A stretch of DNA of 64,000 nt from Vigna angularis (taxonomy: Eukaryota > Streptophyta > Magnoliopsida > Fabales > Fabaceae). Shown piece by piece: positions 25,501-37,899 of the stretch (positions are counted from its first letter, which is position 1; the number at the start of each line of letters is the position of its first letter). The DNA lies in contig NC_068976.1 in the NCBI RefSeq assembly GCF_016808095.1, forward strand, positions 4,236,001 through 4,300,000. The letters are read 5' to 3'. Made by a program: the position numbers and the translations under genes. The notes beneath the pieces were generated by a model. It was not told the origin of the DNA and ran no database searches. It saw only the letters and a program-made list of their open reading frames with translations.

Positions 25501-26400
25501 TTTACTTTTTATTCTAAAAGCTACATGGAAACAAATTTCCATTGTTATCATACAAGGTTGGAATCCCATTTTCCATGATATGCAACAAATATGTATTGAT
25601 AAGACTCAAGGTATGCCACCATCTTGAGTTTCCATATATCATATTTCTTGCCTTTAAACATGGGTGATGATTGACAGCTTGACCTTCACCTTCCATAGAG
25701 TTTATTTCCATAGCTCTAGTAGCACTTGTTGGAATAAATGGCTCAAGAAGGGGGAAGGTTGAATAAAGCCTTAATCTTTTTTCATGCAAGACAAGACTAG
25801 ACCATCTAATGTAAAACAAATCAAACAACATGCAAATTTTATATTGGGTCATCCTAAACACATAAGTTATATTAAGTTTTCTCTTAATCAATCTACATAA
25901 GAGTTGTTTAAGATGTTAGATTAATTAAACAAAGATTACAAAAACAAGTACGTCAATCTCTTCTAGTTATACGAGTACACAAACCGCTTCTGATTTTCAC
26001 GAGTACACAAATCACTCTTAATTAACCTTTTTAGTTTCCCCTTAAATTAAAAAGTCTCAATAGAAAGAAAAACAATCTTAAAGAGAACACACTATAAGCT
26101 AAAAATTAAAATTTAGTGAAGGATTTATAAAAGAATTGTTTGTAGAATGTTCTTGATCTTCAACTTAAACTCTATTTGTAGTATTATTAGAGATGATTAT
26201 TACAACTTGAATAATCTAATTCTTGATTATGAAAGATCTGAGTTTAAAAAAGTGAATCTCCTTTTTTTATGCTTGAAAAGAAAAAAATAATTTCATTCTT
26301 CCAAGTTGTTTATGCTTAAGGAAATAATTGAATAAATATTTGCAAACAGTGAAATTGAAGTTAAACATAATCAAATTTATTTTATTTCTTAAAATAGATA
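25500..26400 (-). mobile_element. probable gag start and LTR of the same decayed copia element
   Basis: Upstream of the gag remnant, the DNA shows CGAGTACACAAA phrases like those in other LTRs here. The 125-codon open frame at 25514-25891 contains ICMLFDLFY and SRWWHTLSL but no domain I can name. Boundaries uncertain. Confidence 0.35.
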
Positions 26401-26624
26401 ATCGTAAGACCATATTTTTTATAAAAACGATTTAAACACAAATAATATATCCATTGGTAGAATAATATTTAATCATTATGCATGTATTATATTAAAAAAA
26501 ATATAAGAATCATTAGACAAGGTTAAATTGACCATCGATTTTTAGATTTTTAGACTATATGTACCGAGATGAAAAAAAATTATTGTATGGTCCATAGTTT
26601 CCTTCAGCTGTAACAAAAATACAC

Positions 26625-26626
<2 letters not shown>

Positions 26627-26667
<41 letters not shown>
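26627..26667. repeat. TA microsatellite
   Basis: About 20 TA units, the first of two close arrays. Confidence 0.95.
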
Positions 26668-26879
26668 TATTAAGTACATTAAAACATAATACATAAAGTG
26701 TTTGTTATTATTAAAACCATTAGATTCTAAAGCTAGATCGTCTAGCGAGATTTTAAAGATTAGACTATCTATGGTCTCAACAATCTTTATAGCGTGGATG
26801 AAGCAGAATAAAGATTTGCTAACTGTATCTAAATAAGGCTTCACCTTGGATGCAAGGTCATTGTTTGAACACTAACACC

Positions 26880-26882
<3 letters not shown>

Positions 26883-26968
<86 letters not shown>
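26883..26968. repeat. long TA microsatellite
   Basis: About 43 TA units, the longest such array in the window, 215 bases after the previous one. Confidence 0.95.
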
Positions 26969-26969
<1 letters not shown>

Positions 26970-27700
26970 TAAAAGTAGAGATAGATATAATACTTCTAAG
27001 GCAATATGATTAACTTATAATAAATATTGCAATGGTCTTGATTTAAATGAATTGGACAATCTAGTCAAAGTGAAATGAACCTCATAAGCTATGTTAGAAC
27101 GAGGCAGCACATTATTTTTTCCTTTCCTCTCTGCTTTTTCTCTTTCTCTTTTTATTTTTTAATTTTCTTTTTCATGTTTTTCTTTTTCTTTCACACTACA
27201 CTATTTTCTAACTTCTACCTTCAATTGTGATTTTTCAAGTAAGACATCCTATCAACTATAAGGTTAATTAAGTATAGAGGATTCTTATCCAATCATAATT
27301 CAATTTAAAGTAAGTCTATTTTTCTCTAAAATCTCCTTGCTCTTAATTATTTAGTTCTTCATGCATTTTAAGGTTTCAATGGTCTTATATGTTAAAAAAT
27401 ATTATTCTTTTAACTCGTTTGTTCTTTAATTTGTGTTTTGATTATTTCGGTGATATTTCACTAGGTCTCTAAAATATTTTGTGTTTTTCAACTCTTTTTG
27501 CTTGGAACCCAAACGATTGGTAGGTAAGGCAAACTATTTTGCATTGATATCGTACCTGTCCTTTATGCAACTTTTTTATATAATTATAATGGATATGTAA
27601 ACAAACAATAATACCAGTTTAAGGATATAGTTTTACTGCATACAATATATCTGTTATATTTCTCATATTTTCAAAATTTCTACAAATCCGAACATATCTT
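26970..27700. other. AT-rich intergenic DNA with pyrimidine tracts
   Basis: A long T/C-rich run lies at 27110-27190. No gene or named repeat recognised. Confidence 0.5.
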
Positions 27701-27702
27701 TT

Positions 27703-28655
27703 AGGGTGTGTTTATTTTACAAGATTAATTTGGGAGGGTGAGTGAATGGATTTGAGGGGATTTGAGAGTGAATTGATTATTGTTTTTTTTAGAAGATTTG
27801 AAGATGAGTGAAACTGGATTTGAAAGTAAAGTTTGTGAAAATTAGTGTAGAATTTAATTGATGTGATAGATAAAAAAAATTGTTTAATTGATAGAAATTG
27901 AAGATTATCAAAATGTCCCTAGTTATAAAAGTAATATAAAATGATAACTTTTAATGTTATATTTTATTGTAAAAATGTTTATAATGATAAAAAAAATAAA
28001 AATTAATTTTTATACATTATATCTATATTTTAATTTTAATTTAACTATTTAAGAAAATGTTTTTTATTTGCTAATCAATAAAGTGAAATAATATTAATTA
28101 TTTTTGTAATTATGTCTTTTTATACTCTGAGTTATTATAAATTTAAAAGAAATAATAATCAGGTTATCAAAAAGTTAAAATTAAAAATAATTTCAATATA
28201 TCTAAAAAATTAATTACACGCTTTAAAATTATCTTAAATATTTAAATTAAAAGAAATATGGTTACTGATATAAAGATATGCGTTTTGAAGGTTTCATCTT
28301 CAATCTCGCCATTTGTGTATTATCTTTGACTTTCTTTTTGATTTTTTTTAGAAACACAACTTACGGCAAAACTACTTATGTTTGTTGTGAAGTTGGGCGG
28401 GAAGACTAATTGTGCTTTGTTATATGGTGTTGAATGTTCTTCATGTGGTATGTGCTTATTATCAGGGGTAGAAGAGAGTTTTCACCATAATTACCCTCAA
28501 ATCTCATTGCATTCCCGGAGATGAAAAAAACGCTTCATCTCATAAATCAACGCTAATTATTCATTCTAAATCCCTTGATACGAACATAGTTAATATGCCA
28601 AATTCATCTCCTCCAATTCCTCTTACCAGTACTCTCTCTTCGAACGAACACAATG
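27703..28655. mobile_element. probable MITE
   Basis: The ends are imperfect inverted repeats: the left starts near GGGTGTGTTTATTTTAC and the right, reversed, near TGTGTTCGTTCGAAG. The body contains TTTGAGAGTGAATTGA-like words shared with 40640-41255. No coding sequence; the target duplication was not resolved. Confidence 0.45.
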
Positions 28656-28812
28656 TTAGAAAAATCTAAGTTATATAAACCTTTTGATAGTAGAAATTCT
28701 AGTAGTGAGTTTGTAGCGTGTTGTTTGATTGTTACAAAAACAAATAGGCTTACTTTCAAGAAAAATAATACATAATATATTTTTGAATTAGAAAATTAAA
28801 AAATGTGAAAAT

Positions 28813-31089
28813 TGTAACATCTCATTTTAATAGTATAAAACGATTAAAATAAAATGTTACATAGATGAATATATACTTACAATAACTACATATTTCTAAT
28901 GAAGAAAAGTCTATATAGAGAACAAAAGAAACTATCTATGTTGTTGCTTCATCGCAAAAGAGAAAACGCACACAGACAAACAAAAACAAAGGCAAGGGTG
29001 AGCTAATGATAAAACAATTTAACATGGTAAAAATAAAATTTCATCATACAACTCAGTTCACACATATCAAAACATCTTTCCCATGCACACCACTAACTCA
29101 GACTTGGCCAAAACCTTTACAATATAGTATAAATATCGAGCCATGGAAGGTTCTACACTTGTGTGGTGGAACAACTGACCTACTCAAAGCTACCACACAA
29201 GGTTAGTCCGTTAAAATGTTCAACCATGAAGAAGACCCCCAAGTTAGAACCTCCTGCTCCTCTCACGACATGACTCATCAATCTCTAATTGAGCATAAAT
29301 GATCATTAGAGTGTCAAGATAACCCCTATATCGATTTCTTACATTTCTACTAACAACATTTTATACAACCCTTAAGAATCCTCCTTAGGACTCTTATACA
29401 TCTCATTCCATTCAAAACATAAGTTTTAAACATTTCCATATATCATATAATAAACCAATATATCTTTTCAAACCATATACATAGGTAAAAGGATTCCAAA
29501 ACACTTAAGAAAACAGACTCACTCGCCCAACTAACAGACTCTTCTCACCTAGCTAGAGGCAAAACAGTAAGTTCCCAAGCTCAGCGAGCTGGCTCGCTCA
29601 ACCACTATAACTCTCTGTCAAAACCCCCCCAAATACTCGTCCAACTAGCCTGCAAAATTATGCAAAACTAAAACAGCAAAATTAACACTTCTAAGCTACT
29701 CATTACCTATTTTAATCACTTTTACTAAGTTTTAACACTCCTATATTGGATTATAAACTATTTTATACCTAAAGAAAAATGTATAACCTATCTTAAACTA
29801 ATAATAAATTGTTTACAACAAGGTATAAACTCTAAAACAACTAAATTCTTAACTTAGTGACCAAAATCACATTCTACCTATTCTAGCTCAAGTAACTTAA
29901 GGACTCTAAAAAGTTAGAAATGACTCAACAATCGACCCCAAACCATCCCTTTTAGCACAGACTATCTAAATCAAAATGTCACCATTCAAAACCCCGATAT
30001 TGACCATAAAACCATACCAACCTATCAACCACTATTTCATTTTTACATCAGATTCCTCTTAACTAACAGCCTATACAAGTTTAAAATGACCATAAGACAA
30101 CCCTCCAAAACCAGCTTCTCCCATTTGATCCCTAATCCAAATTCTCAACTGTTCAGACCCCTAAAATTTAGCATAAAACCTTATAAACTTCACCCTACCG
30201 ACTAACATCAGTTTGTATCCCATATTTAATCTATCTCTAAGCTCTAATAAGTTTTAATTGACATGAAAATAGACCTGAAATATAATATTACTCACTCCAA
30301 CCATTATCTTACAATTTTGCCTATTAAGACCTCCATTTCAATTACTAAACCATATACTTCGATACTCACCACTCTTTAACCATTTCAGCTGATTCCAATC
30401 ATCAATACAACATCACAACAACATCATTAATGACAATTAATCAATTCCACACATACTCAACAAATTACACAATATCATTCAACTAGTTCATCATCATTTT
30501 CAACACAATCCGTCAATTTCATATACTTCCAAATGTCATTTTATACTTAATAATTAAATTAGAAAAATAACATTAGCTTCCCTTACCTTACACCGAAGCT
30601 ACCAAACTCCATACATGTCAAACCCTTGCTTCAAGATTAAGGAATCCTAGGAACACCTATAAACCTCATAATTGAGATCAAAATAGATCATTAGGAACGT
30701 TGATTGACAAGGAACGAGGAATAGATAAGGGTGAACATATGCATCAACCCTCAAAACCAGATATTTTAGAACAGAACGACGAAAGAAAAAAAGAGTCGAA
30801 ACTTACTTACTCTAGAGAAGAAATCGATCGGGTAGAAACGTAGACCTCGCTGTTGTGATCATTTAGGCACCTCCTGATTGTCAAAGAAATTACTTAAGAG
30901 TTAAAAAAAGGTAGAGTGAAGGTAGAGAACTCAAGAGAATTGTTTTTAGAGAGATGACTTGTGTTTTAGATAATGAGATGCGATATAATCTTATTTTTAT
31001 ATTACGAAACCTTTATTATTAAAATAAGTCGGTCTCAATAAAATAAAACACCCATCTACTCTATATACTCAAATTTCTCAGTTCTTACA
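28813..31089 (-). mobile_element. gypsy-type LTR related to the solo LTR
   Basis: Begins TGTAACATCTC and ends GTTCTTACA, 2277 bp. It shares blocks with 18630-21230, for example CAAGGGTGAGCTA, GACCCCCAAG/AGCCCCCAAG, ACCTCCTGCT and GAGTGTCA(A/G)GATAACCCC. On the right a purine-rich tract (minus strand GATGGGGAGA) abuts it, so this is the 3' LTR of a minus-strand element. It is more diverged than, and lacks the CGCATAGCG cluster of, the other copy. Confidence 0.7.
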
Positions 31090-31440
31090 TTCTCCCCATC
31101 AACAAAAATTTTCAACCTCGAAAATTCATTAATCAGATTGGAATAGAAACTTGCTCTCTTCACTTTCCTATCAAAACCTCTTAACTAGACCAAGATATTA
31201 CTCTCAACACCTTACCTGACTAAAATATGTTTAAATGATCTAATGTTCAATAGTGTAGATTGGTCTAACCACTATTCTCAACACAACTTCTTAACCTCTA
31301 AACCTCAACTTTAAAGGATCCTTCTTTTGCATGACCAACCAATCTTCATTTGACAAACCAAACTTACCTCCCATCTGTATTTCACTATCTCTTGTAAATT
31401 GTTTCTAACAATTTAGTTATTCTTAACTTCATATCAACAC
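31090..31440 (-). mobile_element. 3' internal remnant of a gypsy-type element
   Basis: Directly follows the polypurine tract. It looks non-coding, with ATTTTCGAGGTTGAAAATTT next to the tract, a phrase typical of the end of such elements. The rest of the element is missing. Confidence 0.5.
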
Positions 31441-32400
31441 CTGACCAATATCAATTTAGCTATGTGTTTATTAAATTTGTATTACACAAATATTATTTTA
31501 ATATTATATGAATTTGTGTCTATGTCCTATATAAATTTTCTATATTAAGTTAAATTACAAGTTACATCATGTAGGCATGCAAGTTTTCTATGTATACCTT
31601 TTCTAAATTTTGAAATGAAAAAAAAAACAGTAGGATTGAAGTATGTAATAAAATATTTATAAATAAAGAAGGTTTTAAATATCTAAAAAATAATAGTCAT
31701 CAATATAATAAGGTTAAAATTCTAAAAAAAAAATTCTACAATATAAATCAAATATCAAAGTTGTCGTAAACCTCCGAAGAAAAGGTAATGAACGTACTTG
31801 CATAGGGTTTAAAAATTCTCTCAAATTAAATTACAGAGAGTAAAAACTCCCACAAATTAAAATAAATCCTCAACATAATCAAATTAAAATAAAAACCTCA
31901 ATGGAATAATTTTTATAGTGTTTATATACCAATTTAAGTAGCTAATCTGTCGTAGATGGTAATTTTGAGAGAAACCAACAACCATTGTTTACAAAGAGAA
32001 TGCACATCTAATACTATAAGACAATCTATATCATAAGTGCTACATGTATTTGATAAGATAAAGACACTATGGCAACAAAGGAACCACGAGGCTTGCTATA
32101 TTGTACCGAAATAACTTAATTAATAGTATATTCAGCATCTTGTGAAGAGTATCATTGCCAAAATATGAACATTTTTCATATTGGATTTTCCTTATGGTAG
32201 GAAGGACAATCAAAGAATTTCTTATTATATTGTATTTTGTAGTTTTATATGTTGTTGACTTTGTTATATTTGGGTTGGGAGAACCCAATTTTTTCCAGAT
32301 AAAAAAAAAACATCATGAATATATTTTTATGATATTGTTAATTATAATTCAACCATTCCAATTAAAAATAATCAAAATATAATATATTGAACACATACAA
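31441..32400. other. AT-rich intergenic DNA
   Basis: No gene or named repeat recognised; the overlapping open frames at 32067-32382 on opposite strands carry no known motif. Confidence 0.5.
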
Positions 32401-32469
32401 TTCCACTAATTAAGAAAATCTGAAGTAAAGAAGACAACAGACAGCCATAGCTTCCTCCGTCGGACCACA

Positions 32470-32485
32470 CTATAATATATAAAGT
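32470..32485 (+). promoter_or_regulatory. TATA-like sequence before the isolated ALDH3 exon
   Basis: A TATAATATATAAAG run sits about 160 bases before the ATG at 32641, consistent with a retained core promoter. Chance occurrence in AT-rich DNA is possible. Confidence 0.35.
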
Positions 32486-32640
32486 GAATAATGACAATAC
32501 TACAATTATAAGAACAAGACACTGATAAGGACAAACAATATGAATACAAGAGACTAATAACCATTGCTATTACATATATGTTTGTGATTTGTGAACCCTG
32601 GAAAACATTCGTGTATGCTCCAAATTCATCATCGTACAAC

Positions 32641-32862
32641 ATGGCGTCGAACACGAAGAAGAAAGTGTTTGGTTCAGAAGATGCTTTAGCGATGGTTGAG
32701 GAACTGAGAGCAGCGTTTGATTGTGGCAAGACACGTGGATGCGAATGGAGAATTTCCCAGTTGAAGGCCCTCATCAAGTTGAGTGAAGAACATGAGAAAG
32801 AGATTGTTCAAGCTCTTCACTCAGATCTGTCTAAGTCTGAAACTGAAGCCTTTGTGCAAGAG
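32641..32862 (+). pseudogene. isolated ALDH3-type first exon (truncated copy or alternative first exon)
   Basis: From the ATG at 32641 this stretch encodes 74 residues that align with exon 1 of the ALDH3 gene at 42240. Shared features are the VEELRAAF, GKTR, EWRISQLKAL and ALHSDLSK segments and the end FVQE. It stops at a GTACTA donor at the same phase-0 position as the intact gene. A TATA-like run lies about 160 bases upstream. In 32863-42239 I find none of the conserved exon 2-10 motifs; that interval holds AT-rich DNA and transposons. The sequence differs clearly from the 42-kb exon, so it is an old paralogue rather than a recent duplication. It is probably a truncated gene, but the intact reading frame and donor leave open use as an alternative first exon spliced to 44422. 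Confidence 0.75.
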
Positions 32863-34500
32863 GTACTAAATCTCTCTCCAAACTATAATTAATTGCTTTT
32901 AGAAATTTATGTTACTTCTATTTTTAATCCAAGGAAATAATAATTTGGTAGTTTATTCTTTATGATATTATAATATTTAAAAAGTAATTGTGATAACATT
33001 GTTAGAATTGATAATCACAATTAATATATTGTTCATTTTAGAATTGAGAGGAAAGTCTATTTAAATTGTTATTGATTTTTATTTCTAAGTAACATGAGAT
33101 AATAGAACAAATTCTCAATTAAGGGTTAATGTAAAAGAAAATTAATCTTTGACATAACTTATTTATTCTTACATGATCAATTATTAATGCATATACATAC
33201 ACTAATTATTAACTACAAAATTATGTCTATATTTTTTTATAGACAATAATTCTTCTAAAGTTCATCTATTTAAATATTTATTAAGAATGATTTGCTAAAA
33301 ATCATCATCTATAAATATATATGTATATATATATAAACCATGGTTTTTTTTGTTAACCATTATCATCTATATATCCTCATAGACGATAACCTATAATGTC
33401 CTATAGTATAATAGTCTACTGTAATTTCTAGGTGATTGTTTCAACTTCAAGTTTACTAAAATAATATATTTGTGGTCAATCTTCGTATCTTAAGTATTCT
33501 CTTCTTAAAACTTAAAGTTTCATAGTGATTTGATCCTTAGAAAATGTCTTACGGAATTAAATTATGAAATGTATTTAAACTATCTTTAAACTTAAATTTT
33601 GGATGATGTGAATTTTTTTTTTCAGTTTTTTATCAAAATTGTCTTAAACATACTAAATACCTTTATGATATTTTAAACAAATATGATTATGACTTTTGAA
33701 TCGTAAATCAACGTCGAAGAAAAATATGTTTATGCATATAGAATTTATAAATTGTATTGGTATGGTAAATTTCTACGTTTTGAAAAATAAGTGTAAATAA
33801 AATAGGTGACGTGATGAAAAGACAAAAGCATTCCAAATTATAACTGTTTTTTTTCTAATTTATAATATATTATCTACAGACTATATATGCGTACGAAGGA
33901 AGATGACATTGAAATAGAACAAATTCATTATATAAATATAAGAAAAAAAATCAACCGGTTCACGTTAATAAATATTTTAACATTGTTGGAGAGAAGAGAT
34001 TCTGATTTTCTTGACAGGATCAAATATTATATCTTATCAGTATTATTGTTTCTGAAGATTACAATTTTAATATAATTAAATAAATAAATATTAAATTTTT
34101 CGCAACACATCTAATATTAAATTTTTCTAATTATTAAAATTTTTAAGATCTCACGTTCCCACCAAAAACAATTTTCAAATAAATATAACAACACATTCAC
34201 ACTTTAATAAATACATAACAATTATTATAAATATTAATATATAATTTTACATAAACAAATAATAAAATAATTAAATATCTATTATGCACAGCAAGAACCA
34301 AACACATAATCACTAATCCATATTAAGAAACTCTAAATAATTGTGTTACATTTTACTTTAATAATTATTTTTTCTTATTTAAATAACGATTCCCATAACT
34401 ACCACACTTTTTAGATATCTAATTTTTCTAGGTCTTACATTAGATTACTTAAACGACTTTAAAACTCCACAAGGAGTATTGTTCCATGATTGATATGTTT
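32863..34500. other. AT-rich DNA after the isolated ALDH3 exon
   Basis: Searched by eye for ALDH3 exon 2-10 motifs; none found. No other gene recognised. Confidence 0.6.
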
Positions 34501-34692
34501 GTAATCTTAATTCATGACTTGTTTTATCTTTATGTTTATGTTTGAAATGAAACAAACGAAAAACTCTAGAATAGGAGTTGAATAGAGTTTTGAAAAACTT
34601 TTTCGCAAATATGTATTAAACACTTTAAGTTTTTGAACAACATTTAGGAAAACATATATAAAGGAAAGCAAACAAGACAAGCTTGTTTTTAT

Positions 34693-35924
34693 CACTAGTG
34701 CAATAAAGGGAAACGACACCGATTGTTTTCGTCTATATGCAGCGATTCCTGAATCGAGGTATATACAGGCGAGGCAAAAAGGGGTAGCCTTTATGTCTCG
34801 GTTCTGAACTGAGGCATTATGTGGGGGGTCTTTTGCCTCTGTTGGTTTCGAACCGAGGTGGTAGATCCCTTTTTTTTTTCAGAAAATGCGAACTTTTGCT
34901 TTTCAAAATCATTTTTTTTTCTTTTTTATCTACAACAACGAAGGCGGTGACAAAACAGTGTGACGAACGGTTGAAGGCGACGACGAACGACCGAAGACGG
35001 TGACAAACAGCTAGTGACAATGGCGAACATCCAATGACGATAACAAACAACGTAGTTCGTGAGAGAGAAGTAGAGGCAACAACTTGGAACAATAGGTTAA
35101 AAAATCTTATCATGGTGGCTAGTGGTGGAGGTAGCGGCAGTGATGAATGATGGAGGCAGCAACGACAACCAGTAGGGGAGATAGCGGTAGCGACTAGTGG
35201 TGGAGGCAGCGCGACAAACTATTCGCGCGAGATGAGAAGCAACAATTCGCATGTGAGTCTGAGGTTGAGTTTGACTGGTGCGAGTTGAGGATGGTGGTGG
35301 TGAGAAGCTTGTGGAAGGGGAGAATGAAAGGGAAGAATGAAATGGAAGAATGAAACGGGAGAATGAAAGGGGAGAATGAAATGTCTGAATTTTAAAAATT
35401 GAAGAAGTTATTACCTCGGTTAAGTAGATAACTGAGGCAATAAGACTCTACTGCCTCGATTCTAAAGACAACCGAGGCGTAAACCTTTCAGAAAAAATTT
35501 AAAATAAAATTATAAATGGAAAAAATTTAAAGATATTTATAACTATAGGCATCGGTTCGTGGTTAAACCGAGGCATAAAGGCCTTATGACATCGGTTCAT
35601 ATGGAACCGAGGCAGTAGAGGTTGACAAAATGAATTTGAAACGTTCAAATACAGAGGTTGTCAGCTTTTGGCAAGACATACTGCCTCGGTTCTGCACAGA
35701 ATCGAGGCAGTAGGCCTATTTTGAAAAGGTTGGCATGTGAAAAGTCTGATTTGTAAAGGGAAAGTAGGGTTTTTTGCCTCGGTTGGTCAGAGAACCGAGG
35801 TAGTATAGCCTTTCGGCATCAGTTCCAATTGAACCGAGGCATATAGTTTCGTAAAAATTACAAAATTTTCACCGCATTTTGATACGCTTCGGGTGCGAGT
35901 TAAAAACCTCTTTTTTTACTAGTG
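34693..35924. mobile_element. non-autonomous CACTA (En/Spm-type) element
   Basis: The ends are CACTAGTGCAATAAAGGG on the left and, reversed, CACTAGTAAAAAAAGAGG on the right. A 3-bp target duplication TAT flanks it (34690-34692 and 35925-35927), the CACTA signature. Both subterminal regions are full of CCTCGGTT/AACCGAGG hairpins. The centre has GGTGGAGGCAGCG-type purine-rich stretches but no transposase. Length 1232 bp. Confidence 0.9.
34750..35845. repeat. subterminal hairpin repeats of the CACTA element
   Basis: About ten inverted pairs of the form TGCCTCGGTT-loop-AACCGAGGCA lie near 34756, 34797, 34837, 35412, 35451, 35548, 35590, 35680, 35776 and 35818. Loops are roughly 5-15 bases. Confidence 0.85.
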
Positions 35925-36899
35925 TATACTAGTTCACTTAAGCTAAGTTATGTTCAGTTCTCTCTTTAGTACTCTTAAGGGGTTCTACTAATCTTTTCAA
36001 ATATTATGAGTTTCACCACTCTTTATTTACAACTATGCAATCTGAATATACGAGTTTACGCACTCTTGGTTCAACACTAGTCTTTCTGACTAAACCATTT
36101 AACTCAACTAAACTAAACTACCAAGTGTTTTGATTCTCTTCAAAATTTACAAACACAATGAAAGTATTTTTGAAAAAAATACATATCACAACTCTCAAAG
36201 AGAGTATGTTTTCAATACAATGAAATTTGAAGACTTGTAAAAAATTTTCTTAAACAAAAAAAAAGCGTTAGACTATGGAAGCTCAGATAAAGAATAACAA
36301 CGTAAGAGTTAAAGATAAATTCTTGTATTTTTCTCTTCATCTAGTCCTGCCTTCTTTGAGAAAAAATTGTTACTTATAAAGAGTTGACTTCGAGGAAAGT
36401 AGGTAGCCTCTAGGTACAAAGTCAGGTACATGGTAGCGCCAAAGCAACAAAGCTTTTCGCAAAGGTGGCGTGTATGACTTCCTCAGAGAAAAAAAATTAA
36501 GGAAATATTCTAAGAATGTCTTCCTATTTCTTAACGTCCTTCTAATCTTGTACATAATTTTGAATAAAGCTTGGTATTGTCATGATATGCACAAATAAAG
36601 AGAAGCAAAGCACCACAGACAAAAAACTACAAACCATACATGCATTTGATGTTATAAATGTTGTAGAGCATTTAAGCATGTTTAGTGTACTAAACGTTTA
36701 ACATACAAGTTTGTTGTTTTAAGTAACATAATGTTTAAAAGATACAACTATCTTATAAAGGGGATGAATTTTAATAGAGCTAATAAAATACTTTTAAAAA
36801 TCTTGTTACAAGAAACATATTTGACGATAATAGGAAGTTGTTTTATGGTTTTATGAATAAGTTCACAAACCATTTTTAAAGGACTAACCAAGAAGATTT

Positions 36900-37200
36900 G
36901 CATGTAGAATAGAAGGTCCATTTATAACTTAGTTGTTATATTAGTTTACCTCAACGTGGGCTACGTTTAGTTCTCAAATGTTAATTATAAAGAGTTTCCT
37001 TATATAAAAGAAGATACAAATACTATTATTGTCACTTCTATCTTGCAACAAGTACATAAAGTCTACCCAAACTATCTAAGTACGCGATGTCTCTCTAAGA
37101 TAAGTACACAAATAGTGAAAAGTTTAAAATTAAGATCAATCTCTATTCTTGTATCATCTTGAAGATGAACAAAAATTGTAACATTTGATGTAACATTTAA
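36900..37200 (-). mobile_element. copia-type LTR fragment
   Basis: Contains GGCTACGTTTAGTTCTCAAATG and AAAGAGTTTCC, in the order seen in other LTRs here. Short and eroded. Confidence 0.35.
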
Positions 37201-37609
37201 AGGCTTTTTAACACTTTTACATGCATGTGTGGATCACTTGCTGCATCTCTTTAAATATTCTTTTATTCTTTTACATATACCATGATACGGTTAATTTCAT
37301 ATAGCATGACTAGAATGATTCTCTTTCACTCCAATTCTGCTATAGGAACCTCCTTCAACTTTGACCACTTAACTTTATTCTCTAGATGAGTTCATAAGTT
37401 TGTAAAATTTGAATGACTTTACAATTGGAACTCTCACTCAATAGATATCCTAATATTTACAATGTGACATTTCTCCTTAAAATTAACAACATTCATAAGA
37501 TACATAAGTTAACTATACTTTCTAATCATAGTTTCAAGCTAAAATCAGTAAATCATCACCATCAACACTACTCCTTCACCATCAACATTAGTTAATTATA
37601 ATTAATGTG

Positions 37610-37870
37610 CTCTTCTTACAATTCTAATCCAAAGTTCAAATCCTTATATTTCTCCACCAATTCCAACTCCTTTACCATAAAATCAACAACTTGAGTCTTC
37701 TTTATACTCAAAGTGTAACAATAACATTGGCCTTTCCAAGGTGGTATCGCAACTCGAAGTTACAGTCTTTAAGTAACTCTATGCACCTCATTTGCCTCAT
37801 GTTCAACTACCTTTGGTCGCTCCTATGGTCATTGAACGCCTTAAACTAAGTCTCATAAAGATAATGCATC
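37610..37870 (-). pseudogene. Ty3/gypsy RNase H remnant
   Basis: The minus strand encodes LNMRQMRCIELLKDCNFELR followed by YHLGKANVI, the conserved end of the chromovirus-type RNase H domain. Stops follow both before and after it. The rest of the polyprotein is not visible. Confidence 0.75.
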
Positions 37871-37899
37871 CATTATATATTTTAAGGTTATATCAAGTT

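Larger units (their letters stand above)
34540..36780 (-). mobile_element. copia-type LTR split by a CACTA element
   Basis: The LTR is in two parts, about 34540-34692 and 35928 onward. Joined across the insertion they read TTTTTAT-ACTAGTTC, exactly the continuous phrase in the LTR at 56.8 kb. The second part shares AAGGAAATATTCTAAGAATG and CTTCCTATTTCTTAACGTC with other copies. The outer end is eroded and approximate. Confidence 0.7.
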
